From Armatimonadota bacterium (GTDB lineage: Bacteria > Armatimonadota > Fimbriimonadia > Fimbriimonadales > Fimbriimonadaceae): DNA of 64,000 bases. Of this stretch, positions 8,965-18,414 are shown piece after piece (within the stretch, counting starts at the first letter, position 1; each line of letters begins with the position of its first letter). The notes under the pieces are model-generated. The model was not told the origin of the DNA. It saw only the letters and a list, made by a program, of their open reading frames with translations, and did no database searches. The stretch lies in contig JANYCU010000017.1 in the NCBI GenBank assembly GCA_025360125.1, positions 1 to 64,000 of the forward strand. Direction: 5' to 3'. A program made the position numbers and the translations under genes.

Positions 8965-11900
8965 GCGTTACCTCCGAAAGCGGAGCAATAGTTCTTGAAT
9001 TGTTGACTGGTAACGGACTTAGTGAATTGGGTCCGTTGATGATCCGTGTATAGCTCTGGTGGAGAATTCCCTGCCCACAGGCCACCGATACTTGCGTCGC
9101 TTGAGGAGCCGGCAAACTCCTTGTGGGCATGAACCGTGACTGTTTTGTGGAAGCAAAATAGAGAAATGCGAATGCTGACTGCCGCATCTCCAGATAGAAC
9201 TTTTGAAGCCGTATTGTAGGTCAGACCAAGATACATTGTCAACGAAGCTGAGATAATGCCAAGGACATCGACTTCTCCCACTAACCGAACGTATCCGGTC
9301 AGCGTCGTTCCTCCATTTACTTCATATTTGAAGTAAAAGCCAGCCATTAAACTGATTGAACCGCTGGCAACACCAAAATTAAGCGCGACCATTGCCCCAA
9401 ACTCAATTGCTCCTTCGATGGACTTAATTCCGCCCGGAGTTACCTCGATTCCAAGGAATCCACCACCAGCTATACCGTAAACGGAAACCGCAAAAGGTGC
9501 ATCGCGTTTGCAAAAGGCAAAGTGGAAGGTGAGGGCATCGCCAAACCAGGGCAGAATCAACTCGGATAGCACCGAGATATTCATGACTGTCACCACTCCG
9601 ATCCCAATGGTTGGGACAGTTACCGAGAAACCTACCGTCAATCCTTGCCCATTAATGTCGAGGATAGGTTCTATTCCAACGCCATATGGCTCCGGACTTG
9701 TTGACGCCAAAAGCTCAGAATTTGGTGACGATGACTGGAAGTGATAGCCCTTGGTTCCTGGCGACAAAATCGATTGCAGTACCCCGACAAAGGACAGCAT
9801 GCCCAAGAACTGGATGTCATCAATATCGATGCGGATGCTAGAATTGGAGCCAGTTTGACTGCTGAACTCTATTTTGTCAACGAGAACATGAACTTGATCG
9901 CAGGCATTGACTTGGAAATTATAAACACCAGCCTTGAGAGAGTAACTTGATCCGACCGGGAAGTTTGATCCTTCCGGATCCGTGACCTGATAATATGCCG
10001 CATCAACCCTGAGTTGAGATGTTCCTTTGTACTTGGAGAAACACTTTTGGCTAAATGGCCAACTAGCAGGGGACCATTCCTTGAGTGCAGGCTGCCAAGA
10101 GAACGAAGCAACGGCACCAATAAGCGGGGCACTGGAATTGCCGGAACCGACAACCCCGAATTTGTCGTTGGCAAACACCTTGGCCACTTTGAACTTTGGA
10201 ACATCGACACCGTTTCCACCGACGTCAATTGAGTCCGGTAGGAGATCCCAAATGCTAACCACCCCAAGAAGCTTTGGAGGATCAGGAACAACAAAAATCG
10301 CGTCGGTAGAGGCGTATTCATCGCTGGATATTGATGCGTATTGAGTTGGAGAAATCGAATTGCCAGTCGGATTCGGCATTGGGCCGTGTTTTCGACTGAT
10401 CACATCCATCTTAATGGAAGCATTGACCATTCCGCCAAACTTCTTTCCGTCGCCTGGTGGAGTAGAAACTGGAGACTTAAGGGCGAAGAAAACTTCAGCC
10501 CCCCCGGTGAATCCATTGGCCTTATATCCGTCAGCAAACTTTACGGGGACGAATCCTAGGTTTGATCCACTAGGCAAGTACTGCTCAACAGCAGGGATCT
10601 TGATTGCGGCCAAATTCATGATTGGACGAAATGCAGGAATTCCCTTACTTGGATTTGGTGTCCCAGGACTACCACCCATGTAAATTGTTTGACAAGGAAA
10701 ATTCGTGGCGTCAGAAGGGCTCTGAGTTGGCGCAAAGGCCACCATATGACCTCCCGTCCTGAGGTTTACTTCGTTGCCGACACTCCAATTGGTACTGGTA
10801 TTGATTCCGGCGCTGAAGACATAGAACATCGCCTGTTGAGTCCAGCTGACCTGGTTTCCGTCCATGTCAGTACCGACCATCGAGAATTCAAAGAACTTAT
10901 CAGAACCAGCAATCTTCAACATTCCGGTGAAGTCTAAATCTGGCGTCGTCTTGGTTTTGCAAACGATTTGACTAAATGCCATATTCCGCGCCTCGTTTGC
11001 ACTCAGGTTGACAACTGGATTCATCAGAACCAGATACATTCTCTTTTCTAAACGAGCGACGACACCTTTGCCAGAAGGTCTGAACTTCCGCTCAGTTATC
11101 GTAATCTTGTCAACTCGGTGACCAGTCGGGAACAAGAATCCAGCTTCGCGAACATAGACATAATGTTCTCGACCTAACGTTGACCAATGGCGCCAACCAA
11201 CTACATCGTGGGGTGGCGTTGCGTCTCCCCAGGTCCATGAGCCCTTTAGGAAACCACCGAGACTCGTGAGCATCAGTCGATCCGCAATAAACGGTGGAGC
11301 ATCGGCGGAAGGACTTGCAGAGCGAATGGACATCGTATCAACAAGGTCCCCCCGTTGCTTCTTAGAAAGTGAGAAATCAGCCGTGTTTGGAACGGTAACG
11401 TCGTAATCAGTCGAGTCAATCGCTCTCAGGTTGGGATGGACAGGGGTAGATGACTTGAATGGACCAAGTCGACCTTCGGCATCTTGCGCATAGAACCACT
11501 CGCCGTCATCACTCGATTCAACTGGCACCGACTTACCGTCAAGGGTCGCAATCGAACCTAGTCTGGTGTGCCAAATAGGTGTTCTTTTCGAAGCAACTGC
11601 TCTAACGGAATTAATATTAGAGATAGTTCGGGCGGCCGGAGCCTCCGCAGTTCGCGAATGTACGAAGTGGGCATTTTCGTCTGGCGACATTTGCAACATT
11701 GCCGGAATTTCAATATTGGTGTAATACCGATATACCGGGCCTGTCCGTCCGGTTGGAATTGCCGGAACAATCTTCGTTGGATCCACTTGCGGGCTCACTT
11801 CTCGAACATTAGGTTTGTAATGAATGATATTCGGAGGTTTCTGGCGAATTATTGGGATTTGAAGCTCTGGTCGAATTTGCTGGTCACCGATGACTGCCCG

Positions 11901-13721
11901 CTGAATCTTGAAAATGCTTGCGAGCCGTTCAGGAACGGACGGAATTCGTTCGGCTAACAATTCGAGGTCTCGAGACGCTCCAATCTTAATATCTTGTATT
12001 GGATGTTGCCAGGAACGATCAACCTTGACCTTTCCGCTAAACGTTGAAAACGCTGCAGGAGCAACGGAGAGGCTCCAATTATCCCAATCAAGCAAGCCCT
12101 CATCTTCGGTCAGACTGAACTTGATTGATTTCTGGGCAAGTGGTACAAAGAAGACTAGTCGAGTGGGACCCGACAAAAGAGTCTGAACTGGAGTTGTTTG
12201 AACCGGGGAGGTTGTGCCAAATGTTTGTTCTCCCACCGACTGTGGCGGGAATTCGACAATAATGTAGGCAGGGCGAGTATTGATCTCCCGCTCAAAATAT
12301 GGAGCGGTTCCGATCGAACTCACCAGGTGCCAGTTTACAAATTCAAACTTTAAATTCAAAAAATCCTGTGGGCGGACAATTTCAATTGAAGGAATCCAAA
12401 CTTGACTCGAGACTTTGATATTTGGATCAATTTTTACGATCGGTGGCTTTTGAATGACCGGTGGCTTTATGATCGGCGGTCGCTGTATAACTGGTGGACG
12501 GGTCGTGACGGGTGGACGATCTTGCGGTTCGTTGACCAACATCAAATTAGGAAGTTTCGATATTCCGAAAGTGACAAAGGCGTCCTCGATTGTCACGGCA
12601 ATATTCTTTGAATGAAGAACTGGCTGACCCACTAAGTCACCTGCGTTATTTGTACTCAGAATGAATGGTTCAGACGTAAGTGGAACTGCATGGAGACTGA
12701 CCCCTTCGTGATGGATCCAGTCACCTTCATCATGTAAATATGAAGCGAAATGGAGATCCTCTCCATCGATCCCTAAGGAACTCAAGGTCGGCGTGGTCGC
12801 TCTCAGTTTGGCGGCGCCAGGTAATTCGACACTGAGTGAACCTGCGCCACTAAATCTCGTCGCAACCGTCCCGTCCTCATGGAATTCTGCCTCCCATGTA
12901 TCGAACGCATCAACAGATCCGTTTACTTGCCAACCACTAGTAGCTACCAAAGCCACATTACCAGTCCAATTCTCACGCTTGGAGACCTGAATCTGGGTCA
13001 GTGCTTTGTCCTTTCCTGATACCAAAGTTTCTTCTGAACGCAGTTTCGACTGAATTGATAGGTCGGCTATTGGCCAAATCTGATCGCTGAACGCTAAATC
13101 CATTGATGCCTGGACAGCTAACTCTCCGGACGCCAAGTAAACGACAGTTCCATTGTTAGCTGCGCTGACCAATGTGCCACCAGATAGACAGAGGAGCAGG
13201 TGATTCAGGTTCGCCTTGTCGATGGCTACACTTGCCTGTCTTTTACCCTTAATCCATTCGTTCAGAGGAGCGGATAATTGGAAACTCGCCGATCCGTCTC
13301 CACATTCAAAAAAGGAGAAGCTGATTTTGCCAGATGGAACATGGGGAATAGTTGCCTCTAAGTTGAAGGCAATCTGAGTTCCCGGAAATCGAGCTCCGGT
13401 CAAACGTAGTACTGTCGATTCGGTTCCCTTTTCTCGAACGAGCTTCGGAGTCCCAGCAAAAGTGGAAGTATCTAAAGCCCAGGTTGATCCAATCGAAGTT
13501 GATACCGTCACCTTCGAGTTTTTACCGACTTGTACTAGGTCAATCCTTACTGAATCATCTCCAAGAGCTGAAACCGCGGACCGAACTCCCGGTGATATGG
13601 ACGCAATCGCCACTGCACCCCCGGAGAATAGGTCTCGTCGGCTAACCTTCAGACCGACATGGTCAACTCTTGATGACCGGCTTAATGCTTTTTGGTTGAG
13701 GCGAAATCGCGAAGAAGGCAC
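8961..13721 (-). CDS. Giant Tat-signal protein of unknown function (1586 aa), first gene of a pair
   Basis: Begins with GTG. A twin-arginine motif, SRRDLFSGG with R28-R29, is followed by a hydrophobic stretch and an AxA-like site, so export in folded form is likely. Around residues 395-430 there is a proline-rich repeat of PPVI/PPII units, which looks like a hinge. The C-terminal third is Gly-rich with alternating hydrophobic residues (such as GYVRLVGEVDVLGIISAS) and contains FCFHKTVTVHAHKEF near the end. No family is recognised. The next gene overlaps its stop by 4 bp. A TATAAT lies about 48 nt upstream on this strand. The organisation suggests a two-component exported system. Confidence 0.8.
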   Translation of the reverse strand: MPSSRFRLNQKALSRSSRVDHVGLKVSRRDLFSGGAVAIASISPGVRSAVSALGDDSVRIDLVQVGKNSKVTVSTSIGSTWALDTSTFAGTPKLVREKGTESTVLRLTGARFPGTQIAFNLEATIPHVPSGKISFSFFECGDGSASFQLSAPLNEWIKGKRQASVAIDKANLNHLLLCLSGGTLVSAANNGTVVYLASGELAVQASMDLAFSDQIWPIADLSIQSKLRSEETLVSGKDKALTQIQVSKRENWTGNVALVATSGWQVNGSVDAFDTWEAEFHEDGTVATRFSGAGSLSVELPGAAKLRATTPTLSSLGIDGEDLHFASYLHDEGDWIHHEGVSLHAVPLTSEPFILSTNNAGDLVGQPVLHSKNIAVTIEDAFVTFGISKLPNLMLVNEPQDRPPVTTRPPVIQRPPIIKPPVIQKPPIVKIDPNIKVSSQVWIPSIEIVRPQDFLNLKFEFVNWHLVSSIGTAPYFEREINTRPAYIIVEFPPQSVGEQTFGTTSPVQTTPVQTLLSGPTRLVFFVPLAQKSIKFSLTEDEGLLDWDNWSLSVAPAAFSTFSGKVKVDRSWQHPIQDIKIGASRDLELLAERIPSVPERLASIFKIQRAVIGDQQIRPELQIPIIRQKPPNIIHYKPNVREVSPQVDPTKIVPAIPTGRTGPVYRYYTNIEIPAMLQMSPDENAHFVHSRTAEAPAARTISNINSVRAVASKRTPIWHTRLGSIATLDGKSVPVESSDDGEWFYAQDAEGRLGPFKSSTPVHPNLRAIDSTDYDVTVPNTADFSLSKKQRGDLVDTMSIRSASPSADAPPFIADRLMLTSLGGFLKGSWTWGDATPPHDVVGWRHWSTLGREHYVYVREAGFLFPTGHRVDKITITERKFRPSGKGVVARLEKRMYLVLMNPVVNLSANEARNMAFSQIVCKTKTTPDLDFTGMLKIAGSDKFFEFSMVGTDMDGNQVSWTQQAMFYVFSAGINTSTNWSVGNEVNLRTGGHMVAFAPTQSPSDATNFPCQTIYMGGSPGTPNPSKGIPAFRPIMNLAAIKIPAVEQYLPSGSNLGFVPVKFADGYKANGFTGGAEVFFALKSPVSTPPGDGKKFGGMVNASIKMDVISRKHGPMPNPTGNSISPTQYASISSDEYASTDAIFVVPDPPKLLGVVSIWDLLPDSIDVGGNGVDVPKFKVAKVFANDKFGVVGSGNSSAPLIGAVASFSWQPALKEWSPASWPFSQKCFSKYKGTSQLRVDAAYYQVTDPEGSNFPVGSSYSLKAGVYNFQVNACDQVHVLVDKIEFSSQTGSNSSIRIDIDDIQFLGMLSFVGVLQSILSPGTKGYHFQSSSPNSELLASTSPEPYGVGIEPILDINGQGLTVGFSVTVPTIGIGVVTVMNISVLSELILPWFGDALTFHFAFCKRDAPFAVSVYGIAGGGFLGIEVTPGGIKSIEGAIEFGAMVALNFGVASGSISLMAGFYFKYEVNGGTTLTGYVRLVGEVDVLGIISASLTMYLGLTYNTASKVLSGDAAVSIRISLFCFHKTVTVHAHKEFAGSSSDASIGGLWAGNSPPELYTDHQRTQFTKSVTSQQFKNYCSAFGGNA

Positions 13722-13769
13722 GTGTCAATCCTAGATTTCCCAGTAAATTTCCTGGGTTAACCTTTCAGG

Positions 13770-13775
13770 ATTATA
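13770..13775 (-). promoter_or_regulatory. -10 box for the giant gene pair
   Basis: Read on the minus strand this is TATAAT, about 48 nt before the GTG at 13721. No good -35 is seen at 17 nt. It lies in the divergent interval shared with the gene at 13860. Confidence 0.4.
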
Positions 13776-13859
13776 CGATACTTGTTGTAGTCAGAAGAAG
13801 GTTATTGGTCATCATTTAGACCGACAAAAACTAACGGTAACGTGATAGCATACGACTAG

Positions 13860-15500
13860 ATGTTTGGAACAATCGCGTGCTTGATTCTTCTTAGAAAGCC
13901 TCCGATGTTGGTGGAACAATTCCCGGTTCGATGGTTTTACGTCCAAACTAACCTCGCGGTCGAAAAAAATGTTGACGGCCTCATTTCCGTGATGGAGCGG
14001 GCCAAGAAGGCGGGCTACAACGGAATGGTCATCACCGATTCCAAATTCTCGATCCTCGACAAAGTCTACAAAAACTACTTTGACAACGCTGAACGAGTGC
14101 GAAAGAAGGGCGAAGAATTCGGCCTCACCATCACTCCCGCCGTCGCCGACATGGGATGGTCCAGCGGCCTCCTCTCGCACGACGTGAACCTCATAGAGGG
14201 CCAGCCCGTCAAACGCGCTCCCTTTGTCGTCACCAACGGAGTCCTTGCCCCAGAGAGGCGTGTGAACTACACGAACTCTGGCATGGAGCAATCCAACGGC
14301 GACAAGCTGGTTGGATTCTCCTACCAGGATGGTCCCGGAACCGAGTCTTTTGTCGACACAGCGATTAAACACAGCGGAAATCAAAGCATTCGATTTGAGA
14401 ATTACAAGGGCGTCAACGCCCGCGTGATGCACCCCTTGACCGTGCGCCCGTGGCAGCAATATCGAGTCCGATTCTGGCTCAAAACCGAAGCGGTGGTCCC
14501 CGTAAGCGAATTTCGCTGCTTCGCGATGGGTGAAGGTGGCAAAGTCCTGAGCTTTATGGATACCGGAGCCAAACAAACCCAAGATTGGACCGAGCACACC
14601 ATCATCTTCAATAGCCAAAACTTCGACAAAGTCACCCTCTACACCGGGCTTTGGAGTTGCCAATCCGGCAAATTCTGGCTCGATGACATCACCGTCGAAG
14701 AAGCGGGATTCCTCAATGTTCTGCGCCGCCCAGGTGCTCCAGTCAAGGTCGAATATGATGACGGAACTGCAGCAAAAGAGACTGATGTTTGCAGTCGTAT
14801 CGAAGACACCAATCTGGGCACCACACCATGGATGGGCGAGTATACATTCACCCATCCGACTCCACAAATAAGGAGTCGGATTAAAGAAGGAACGAAGGTC
14901 CTTGTCTCCTACACTCACGCCGTCGCCACCGAGTCGGGAAAGACCGCCATCTGTCCTAGCGAGCCCAAGACCCTGGAAATCCTCAATGATTCGTTCTCCC
15001 GAATCGCCTCGCTCTGGAAGCCCAAAGGACTATTTTTGGCCCACGATGAGATTCGAGTCGCGGGCGTCTGTCCACTCTGCGAAGGCAAAACTCCAGGTTC
15101 ACTGTACGCCCAAAACCTGCGCCTGTGCGTTGAGCTAAGTCACAAAACCGTTCCCGGCGGTATGACCCTCGTTTGGAGCGACATGTTCGACCCGTTCCAT
15201 AATGCAGTCGACAACTACTACCTAGCGGGCGGAACCTGGAAAGAGTCCTGGAAAGGGCTAACCCCAGATGTGACGATTATGAATTGGAACTCGGGGAAGC
15301 CAAAGGATAGCTTGGCCTTCTTCGCCTCGCTCGGTTGCCATCAGATTCTCTCGGGCTTCTATGACGCCCCAGTAGACAATGTCAAACCGTGGCTCGCTGC
15401 CGCCAAGTCAGTCAAGAACATCGACGGAGTGATGTATACGACCTGGGTCGGCGATTACTCGAAACTGGAAGCATTCGCAAAAGTCGCGTTCAGTAAGTAA
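13860..15500 (+). CDS. Putative sugar-active TIM-barrel protein with inserted beta-sandwich domain
   Basis: 546 residues. The N-terminal part (FYVQTNLAVEKNVDGLISVMERAKKAGYNGM) and the C-terminal part (GLFLAHDEIRVAGVCPLC and LVWSDMFDPFHN) look like two halves of a TIM barrel of the beta-hexosaminidase-like or GH-A type. Between them, residues about 130-290 contain a carbohydrate-binding-module-like jelly roll (HSGNQSIRFENYKG, then PWQQYRVRFWLKTEA, then GKFWLDDITVEEAG). HDEIR may carry acidic catalytic residues, but this is not proven. No clear signal peptide is seen, although the first 12 residues are hydrophobic. Start at ATG 13860 is supported by TAGCAT 8 nt upstream; ATG 13905 is an alternative. 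Confidence 0.6.
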   Translation: MFGTIACLILLRKPPMLVEQFPVRWFYVQTNLAVEKNVDGLISVMERAKKAGYNGMVITDSKFSILDKVYKNYFDNAERVRKKGEEFGLTITPAVADMGWSSGLLSHDVNLIEGQPVKRAPFVVTNGVLAPERRVNYTNSGMEQSNGDKLVGFSYQDGPGTESFVDTAIKHSGNQSIRFENYKGVNARVMHPLTVRPWQQYRVRFWLKTEAVVPVSEFRCFAMGEGGKVLSFMDTGAKQTQDWTEHTIIFNSQNFDKVTLYTGLWSCQSGKFWLDDITVEEAGFLNVLRRPGAPVKVEYDDGTAAKETDVCSRIEDTNLGTTPWMGEYTFTHPTPQIRSRIKEGTKVLVSYTHAVATESGKTAICPSEPKTLEILNDSFSRIASLWKPKGLFLAHDEIRVAGVCPLCEGKTPGSLYAQNLRLCVELSHKTVPGGMTLVWSDMFDPFHNAVDNYYLAGGTWKESWKGLTPDVTIMNWNSGKPKDSLAFFASLGCHQILSGFYDAPVDNVKPWLAAAKSVKNIDGVMYTTWVGDYSKLEAFAKVAFSK

Positions 15501-15545
15501 TGGCCATGTGGAGTGCGCCGATTTATGTTACGATAGTTTCAATTA

Positions 15546-16247
15546 ATGAGTTCATTTCAGAATCTGTCCAATTCTTATGTCGAAGATCCTGCGCCGGGCG
15601 AGCCCATTGATCATGTTAACCCATTGTCAAAAAGGGCCTTCAAATTGGTACACGACAAGAAGGCAACGTCTAGGTTACTGACAACCAATTCGATTAACAT
15701 TATTGGTGCTGCCGACATGATGGAGGGCTTGGATTACCACCATCAAAACTTCATGGAGCTATTTGGTGATGTCCAATTGGGTCACACAACTTTCAGAGCC
15801 AGCAAGCCCAACCTGACCCATGAAATCGTCGCCTATATAAATCGAGTGGGGCAATTCTATCACTTTGCAATTTCGGCTCTCATTCATGAGACAATCGGCA
15901 GTCAAGATTCAAACTTAACCACTATCAAAAGCATCGTAAGGGTTAGGAACAAGCATACGGCACATCGATCAATAGACGCACCGAGGAGAGAATCCGAGTT
16001 TGAGAAGGAAGAGCAAGCAATGCTTTTCTCCGGAACAATTTTTAGTCCTCGGGCGGGGCTTTCGACCAAAATGAATGACTCGGAATTGGACATGGATGTG
16101 ATACTTCAAAAGCTTTGTCAGAATAGTTTCGTGAATTTTCAGTTCCACGAAGAAGCTGGCTTCTTCAACTTTTCGATTGAGGAGCAACATCCCCAAGTCA
16201 TGTCCGAGGCATACGCGATTGTATCCAAACTGATCAATTTTCCATGA
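15546..16247 (+). CDS. HEPN-like protein of unknown function
   Basis: 233 residues, mostly predicted helical, no signal or membrane segment. It contains VRVRNKHTAHRS, in which R134 and H140 form the Rx4-6H pattern used by HEPN ribonucleases and their inactive relatives. An acidic, possibly disordered tail follows. TACGAT lies 11 nt before the ATG, suggesting a leaderless start. It is convergent with a second HEPN-like gene, with 7 nt between the stop codons. Possible roles are defence or stress RNase, or a regulatory helper; the motif alone does not prove activity. Confidence 0.55.
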   Translation: MSSFQNLSNSYVEDPAPGEPIDHVNPLSKRAFKLVHDKKATSRLLTTNSINIIGAADMMEGLDYHHQNFMELFGDVQLGHTTFRASKPNLTHEIVAYINRVGQFYHFAISALIHETIGSQDSNLTTIKSIVRVRNKHTAHRSIDAPRRESEFEKEEQAMLFSGTIFSPRAGLSTKMNDSELDMDVILQKLCQNSFVNFQFHEEAGFFNFSIEEQHPQVMSEAYAIVSKLINFP

Positions 16248-16254
16248 GGTCATT

Positions 16255-16902
16255 CTAAGCGGGAAAACTGGAGATGAAGTTACGAACCTCAGACGCATAA
16301 AGGACAACCCGCGCATGGTCATATTCATTGTATTTCGCGTGGGCAGCTGAATTCCGTAGCGCTAACATAGACGTGACTTGCTTTTGCCGATTGGCATCAT
16401 AAACTCCTAATGTCCGTAATTCGGTATTGAGGGTTTCGCTCTTTTTCGGCTCCATGCCTCCGTTGCTCTTCGCTACATCAACCACGATCACATTCTTTGT
16501 ACACAACTGTCGTAAGTGGTTCTCAAGGACGCCGCCAATCATAACTGCAGCGGGGTCTTTAAATCCTTGTTCAAGTAGGTGCTCAGCTGCCTCTAAAAAG
16601 TCACTGAACATATCGGCGTGTATAAGTTCCGCTACCCCAGACAAATACCCAACTTCGTAGTCGTTTTTTAAAGCAAGTGCTACTTGTGCCACATCGTACA
16701 ACCCCGCTGCGTTCTGTAGGGCTAGCGTGTATTGGTTAATTCCTGGATTGAGTCTATCAATTGCTGCCCTAAGTCGCGTCTCTAATGATGGATTTTTCCT
16801 CGACCAACTCATACGGCTAGCTTGATTATTTATTGGAACCTCCTCATAAAGCTGCAATAGACTTGTTAGCTGTTCTACCGCCACCTTTGCCGTTCCATTC
16901 AT
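16255..16902 (-). CDS. HEPN-like protein (DUF4145/AbiV-like C-terminus)
   Basis: 215 residues. The C-terminal third has MLALRNSAAHAKYNEYDHARV, with R183 and H188 giving a clean Rx4H motif in the last helices, as in HEPN-domain proteins. Upstream there is a helical bundle with EAAEHLLEQGFKDPAAVMIGG followed by ENHLRQLC, typical of HEPN-type bundles around nucleic-acid or toxin modules. TAAGTT lies 6 nt before the ATG at 16902, so it is probably leaderless. It sits between the other HEPN-like gene and the duplicated thyX end, in what looks like accessory DNA. Confidence 0.6.
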   Translation of the reverse strand: MNGTAKVAVEQLTSLLQLYEEVPINNQASRMSWSRKNPSLETRLRAAIDRLNPGINQYTLALQNAAGLYDVAQVALALKNDYEVGYLSGVAELIHADMFSDFLEAAEHLLEQGFKDPAAVMIGGVLENHLRQLCTKNVIVVDVAKSNGGMEPKKSETLNTELRTLGVYDANRQKQVTSMLALRNSAAHAKYNEYDHARVVLYASEVRNFISSFPA

Positions 16903-17059
16903 TGGACAAACTTACCTGATATCGTGTATGTAAAATTTGATTACCACGTTATGACTGAGTGACCCTGCAACAAGTGGGCAGGAAATTCGCCTGTTAAGGA
17001 CCACCAGAGTAAGCAACTTCTTTCCACCGACGCGTATCAGTGCCACATAGGATTACCCG

Positions 17060-17105
17060 TCGGCGAAACAAACTCTTCCGGAGCCTCGGACGGAACCGAT
17101 GCCTT
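17060..17105. repeat. Second copy of the thyX 3' end (46 bp)
   Basis: Matches 17245-17290 at 45 of 46 positions (only 17090 versus 17275 differs), at an offset of 185 bp. Read on the minus strand it encodes KASVPSEAPEEFVSP, nearly the last residues of ThyX, then runs into unrelated sequence without the ThyX stop. It is therefore a relic of a displaced gene end. Confidence 0.9.
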
Positions 17106-17244
17106 CATCACCCCTCGCGAAGCGAGATGCTTCTCTGGACAGAGAAGCCAATGAGCAAATTCCACTGAAAATTAGAATCTGCTTGCGAATTGGATGAGTC
17201 GATTGAGCGAAGCGAATATTCTTTGCATTTTGCACTCTACGTAC
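17106..17244. repeat. Hairpin-bearing spacer between the two thyX ends
   Basis: This 139-bp segment has no gene. It holds two hairpins: CTCGC-GAA-GCGAG at 17114-17126 and an 8-bp stem with loop GGAC at 17129-17148. It also has the 17-base word at 17202-17218 shared with 141-157. Directly after the ThyX stop, on the minus strand, come GAGTGCA and AAATGCA heptads. The remaining part of the gap between the HEPN-like gene and thyX, 16903-17059, shows nothing beyond the upstream gene's promoter region. Confidence 0.7.
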
Positions 17245-18112
17245 TCGGCGAAACAAACTCTTCCGGAGCCTCGGCCGGAACCGATGCCTTAAGCTTCTCG
17301 ACCTTCTCCATGAACGCCTTCATCGGTCGCTCTTCAAGGCCAGGCTCTCCGCCCGACAGCATCCGCGCCAAAGCCGCGCATTCAGCCTTACTAAACGAAA
17401 CCGAACCCAGAATGTGCTCTTCAAAAGCCTCGTAGGCGAACGGAGCCACCGCCTTCGCGCACTGGGCCAATGCCTCGGCGTAAACCCGAATCTCGTACTG
17501 GGCGTGGGGGTCGATGCGAAGACGAATAAAGTGGAAGAGGTTGTGAAGGTCGATCTGCCAATACCACTCGGTATAAAGCGAAACCGGAAGGTTAGTACGA
17601 GCCAATTCGCGGGCCACGCCCTTATCGATCATCCCGGTGTACTCCGAATAAGCTTCCTTCTGGTCGCGCTCCATCTGCTCAATGATCGCCATCGCTTCAT
17701 CGAGCGGAAGCGAGTCGGCCCGGCCCTGCTTATTATTTGAGCTTTGAAACGCGACCTGCTGAGGCTCGGGCACGTAGAACTCGTCCTTCATGATGCTGTA
17801 TCGACCCGAAATCTCGTTGAGCCTCGCAGTTCTGTGACGGATCCATTGGCGAGCAATGAAAATCGGCATCTTGCAGTGGAACGTGAGCTGCACCTGCTCG
17901 AACGGGCTTGTGTGCCAATGCTTAATCAGATAGTGGATCAACGCTCGGTCTTGACGAACCGACTTCGTTCCTTCGCCGTAGCTAACTCGCGCGGCCTGAA
18001 CGATGCGCTGGTCGCCGCCCATATAGTCCACCAGCCGTACAAATCCCTTGTCCAGAACCTTAATTTCGTGGTCGAGGAGGGCTTCAGCTTCGGGGACGGT
18101 AGTGCGTGGCAT
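17237..18112 (-). CDS. thyX: FAD-dependent thymidylate synthase ThyX
   Basis: 291 residues. ThyX methylates dUMP to dTMP with methylene-tetrahydrofolate and uses FAD and NAD(P)H. The signature is clear: RHRTARLNEISGRYS at 92-106 fits the RHRTxSxNExSxRYS motif, although an R replaces the usual S or A next to L. Further conserved parts are SPFEQVQLTFHCKMPIFIARQW before it and LHNLFHFIRLRIDPHAQYEIR later. Residues beyond about 265 form a variable tail, whose coding sequence is duplicated downstream. It is preceded on the same strand by a DUF503 gene (11-nt gap), probably in one operon. Confidence 0.95.
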   Translation of the reverse strand: MPRTTVPEAEALLDHEIKVLDKGFVRLVDYMGGDQRIVQAARVSYGEGTKSVRQDRALIHYLIKHWHTSPFEQVQLTFHCKMPIFIARQWIRHRTARLNEISGRYSIMKDEFYVPEPQQVAFQSSNNKQGRADSLPLDEAMAIIEQMERDQKEAYSEYTGMIDKGVARELARTNLPVSLYTEWYWQIDLHNLFHFIRLRIDPHAQYEIRVYAEALAQCAKAVAPFAYEAFEEHILGSVSFSKAECAALARMLSGGEPGLEERPMKAFMEKVEKLKASVPAEAPEEFVSPST

Positions 18113-18123
18113 GGGTTGAAATT

Positions 18124-18414
18124 TTACTTCAACTGATCGACCAAGATGACGGAATCATAAACTTCCAGTTCCGGATTTTCATCAATCATTTTCAAGACCT
18201 GCTGAAGCACTCTTTCCACTTGAACAGCATCAGAACCTGCCACCGCAACGCCAATCACTCCGTTGCCCAACATATCGTGGTCACCAACCTCAGAGACGCT
18301 GATCGGATACGAACTTCGAACCTTGGCGATGAGCTTTTGGATGATCGATCGCTTATCTTTGAGCGAATGAACGCTCTGAATTCGAAAGTCAATCTGAAGC
18401 GCGCCGTAAACCAT
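18124..18414 (-). CDS. DUF503 family protein (YlxP-like)
   Basis: 96 residues, the standard size for DUF503. Conserved pattern: VYGALQIDFRIQSVHSLKDKR at the start, then IIQKLIAKVRSSYPISVSEVGDHD and a C-terminal helix. These small proteins often sit beside translation factors such as rbfA or infB; a molecular function is not established. Its ATG follows directly on the TAG stop of the broken ParE-type toxin gene. thyX follows after 11 nt. Confidence 0.85.
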   Translation of the reverse strand: MVYGALQIDFRIQSVHSLKDKRSIIQKLIAKVRSSYPISVSEVGDHDMLGNGVIGVAVAGSDAVQVERVLQQVLKMIDENPELEVYDSVILVDQLK

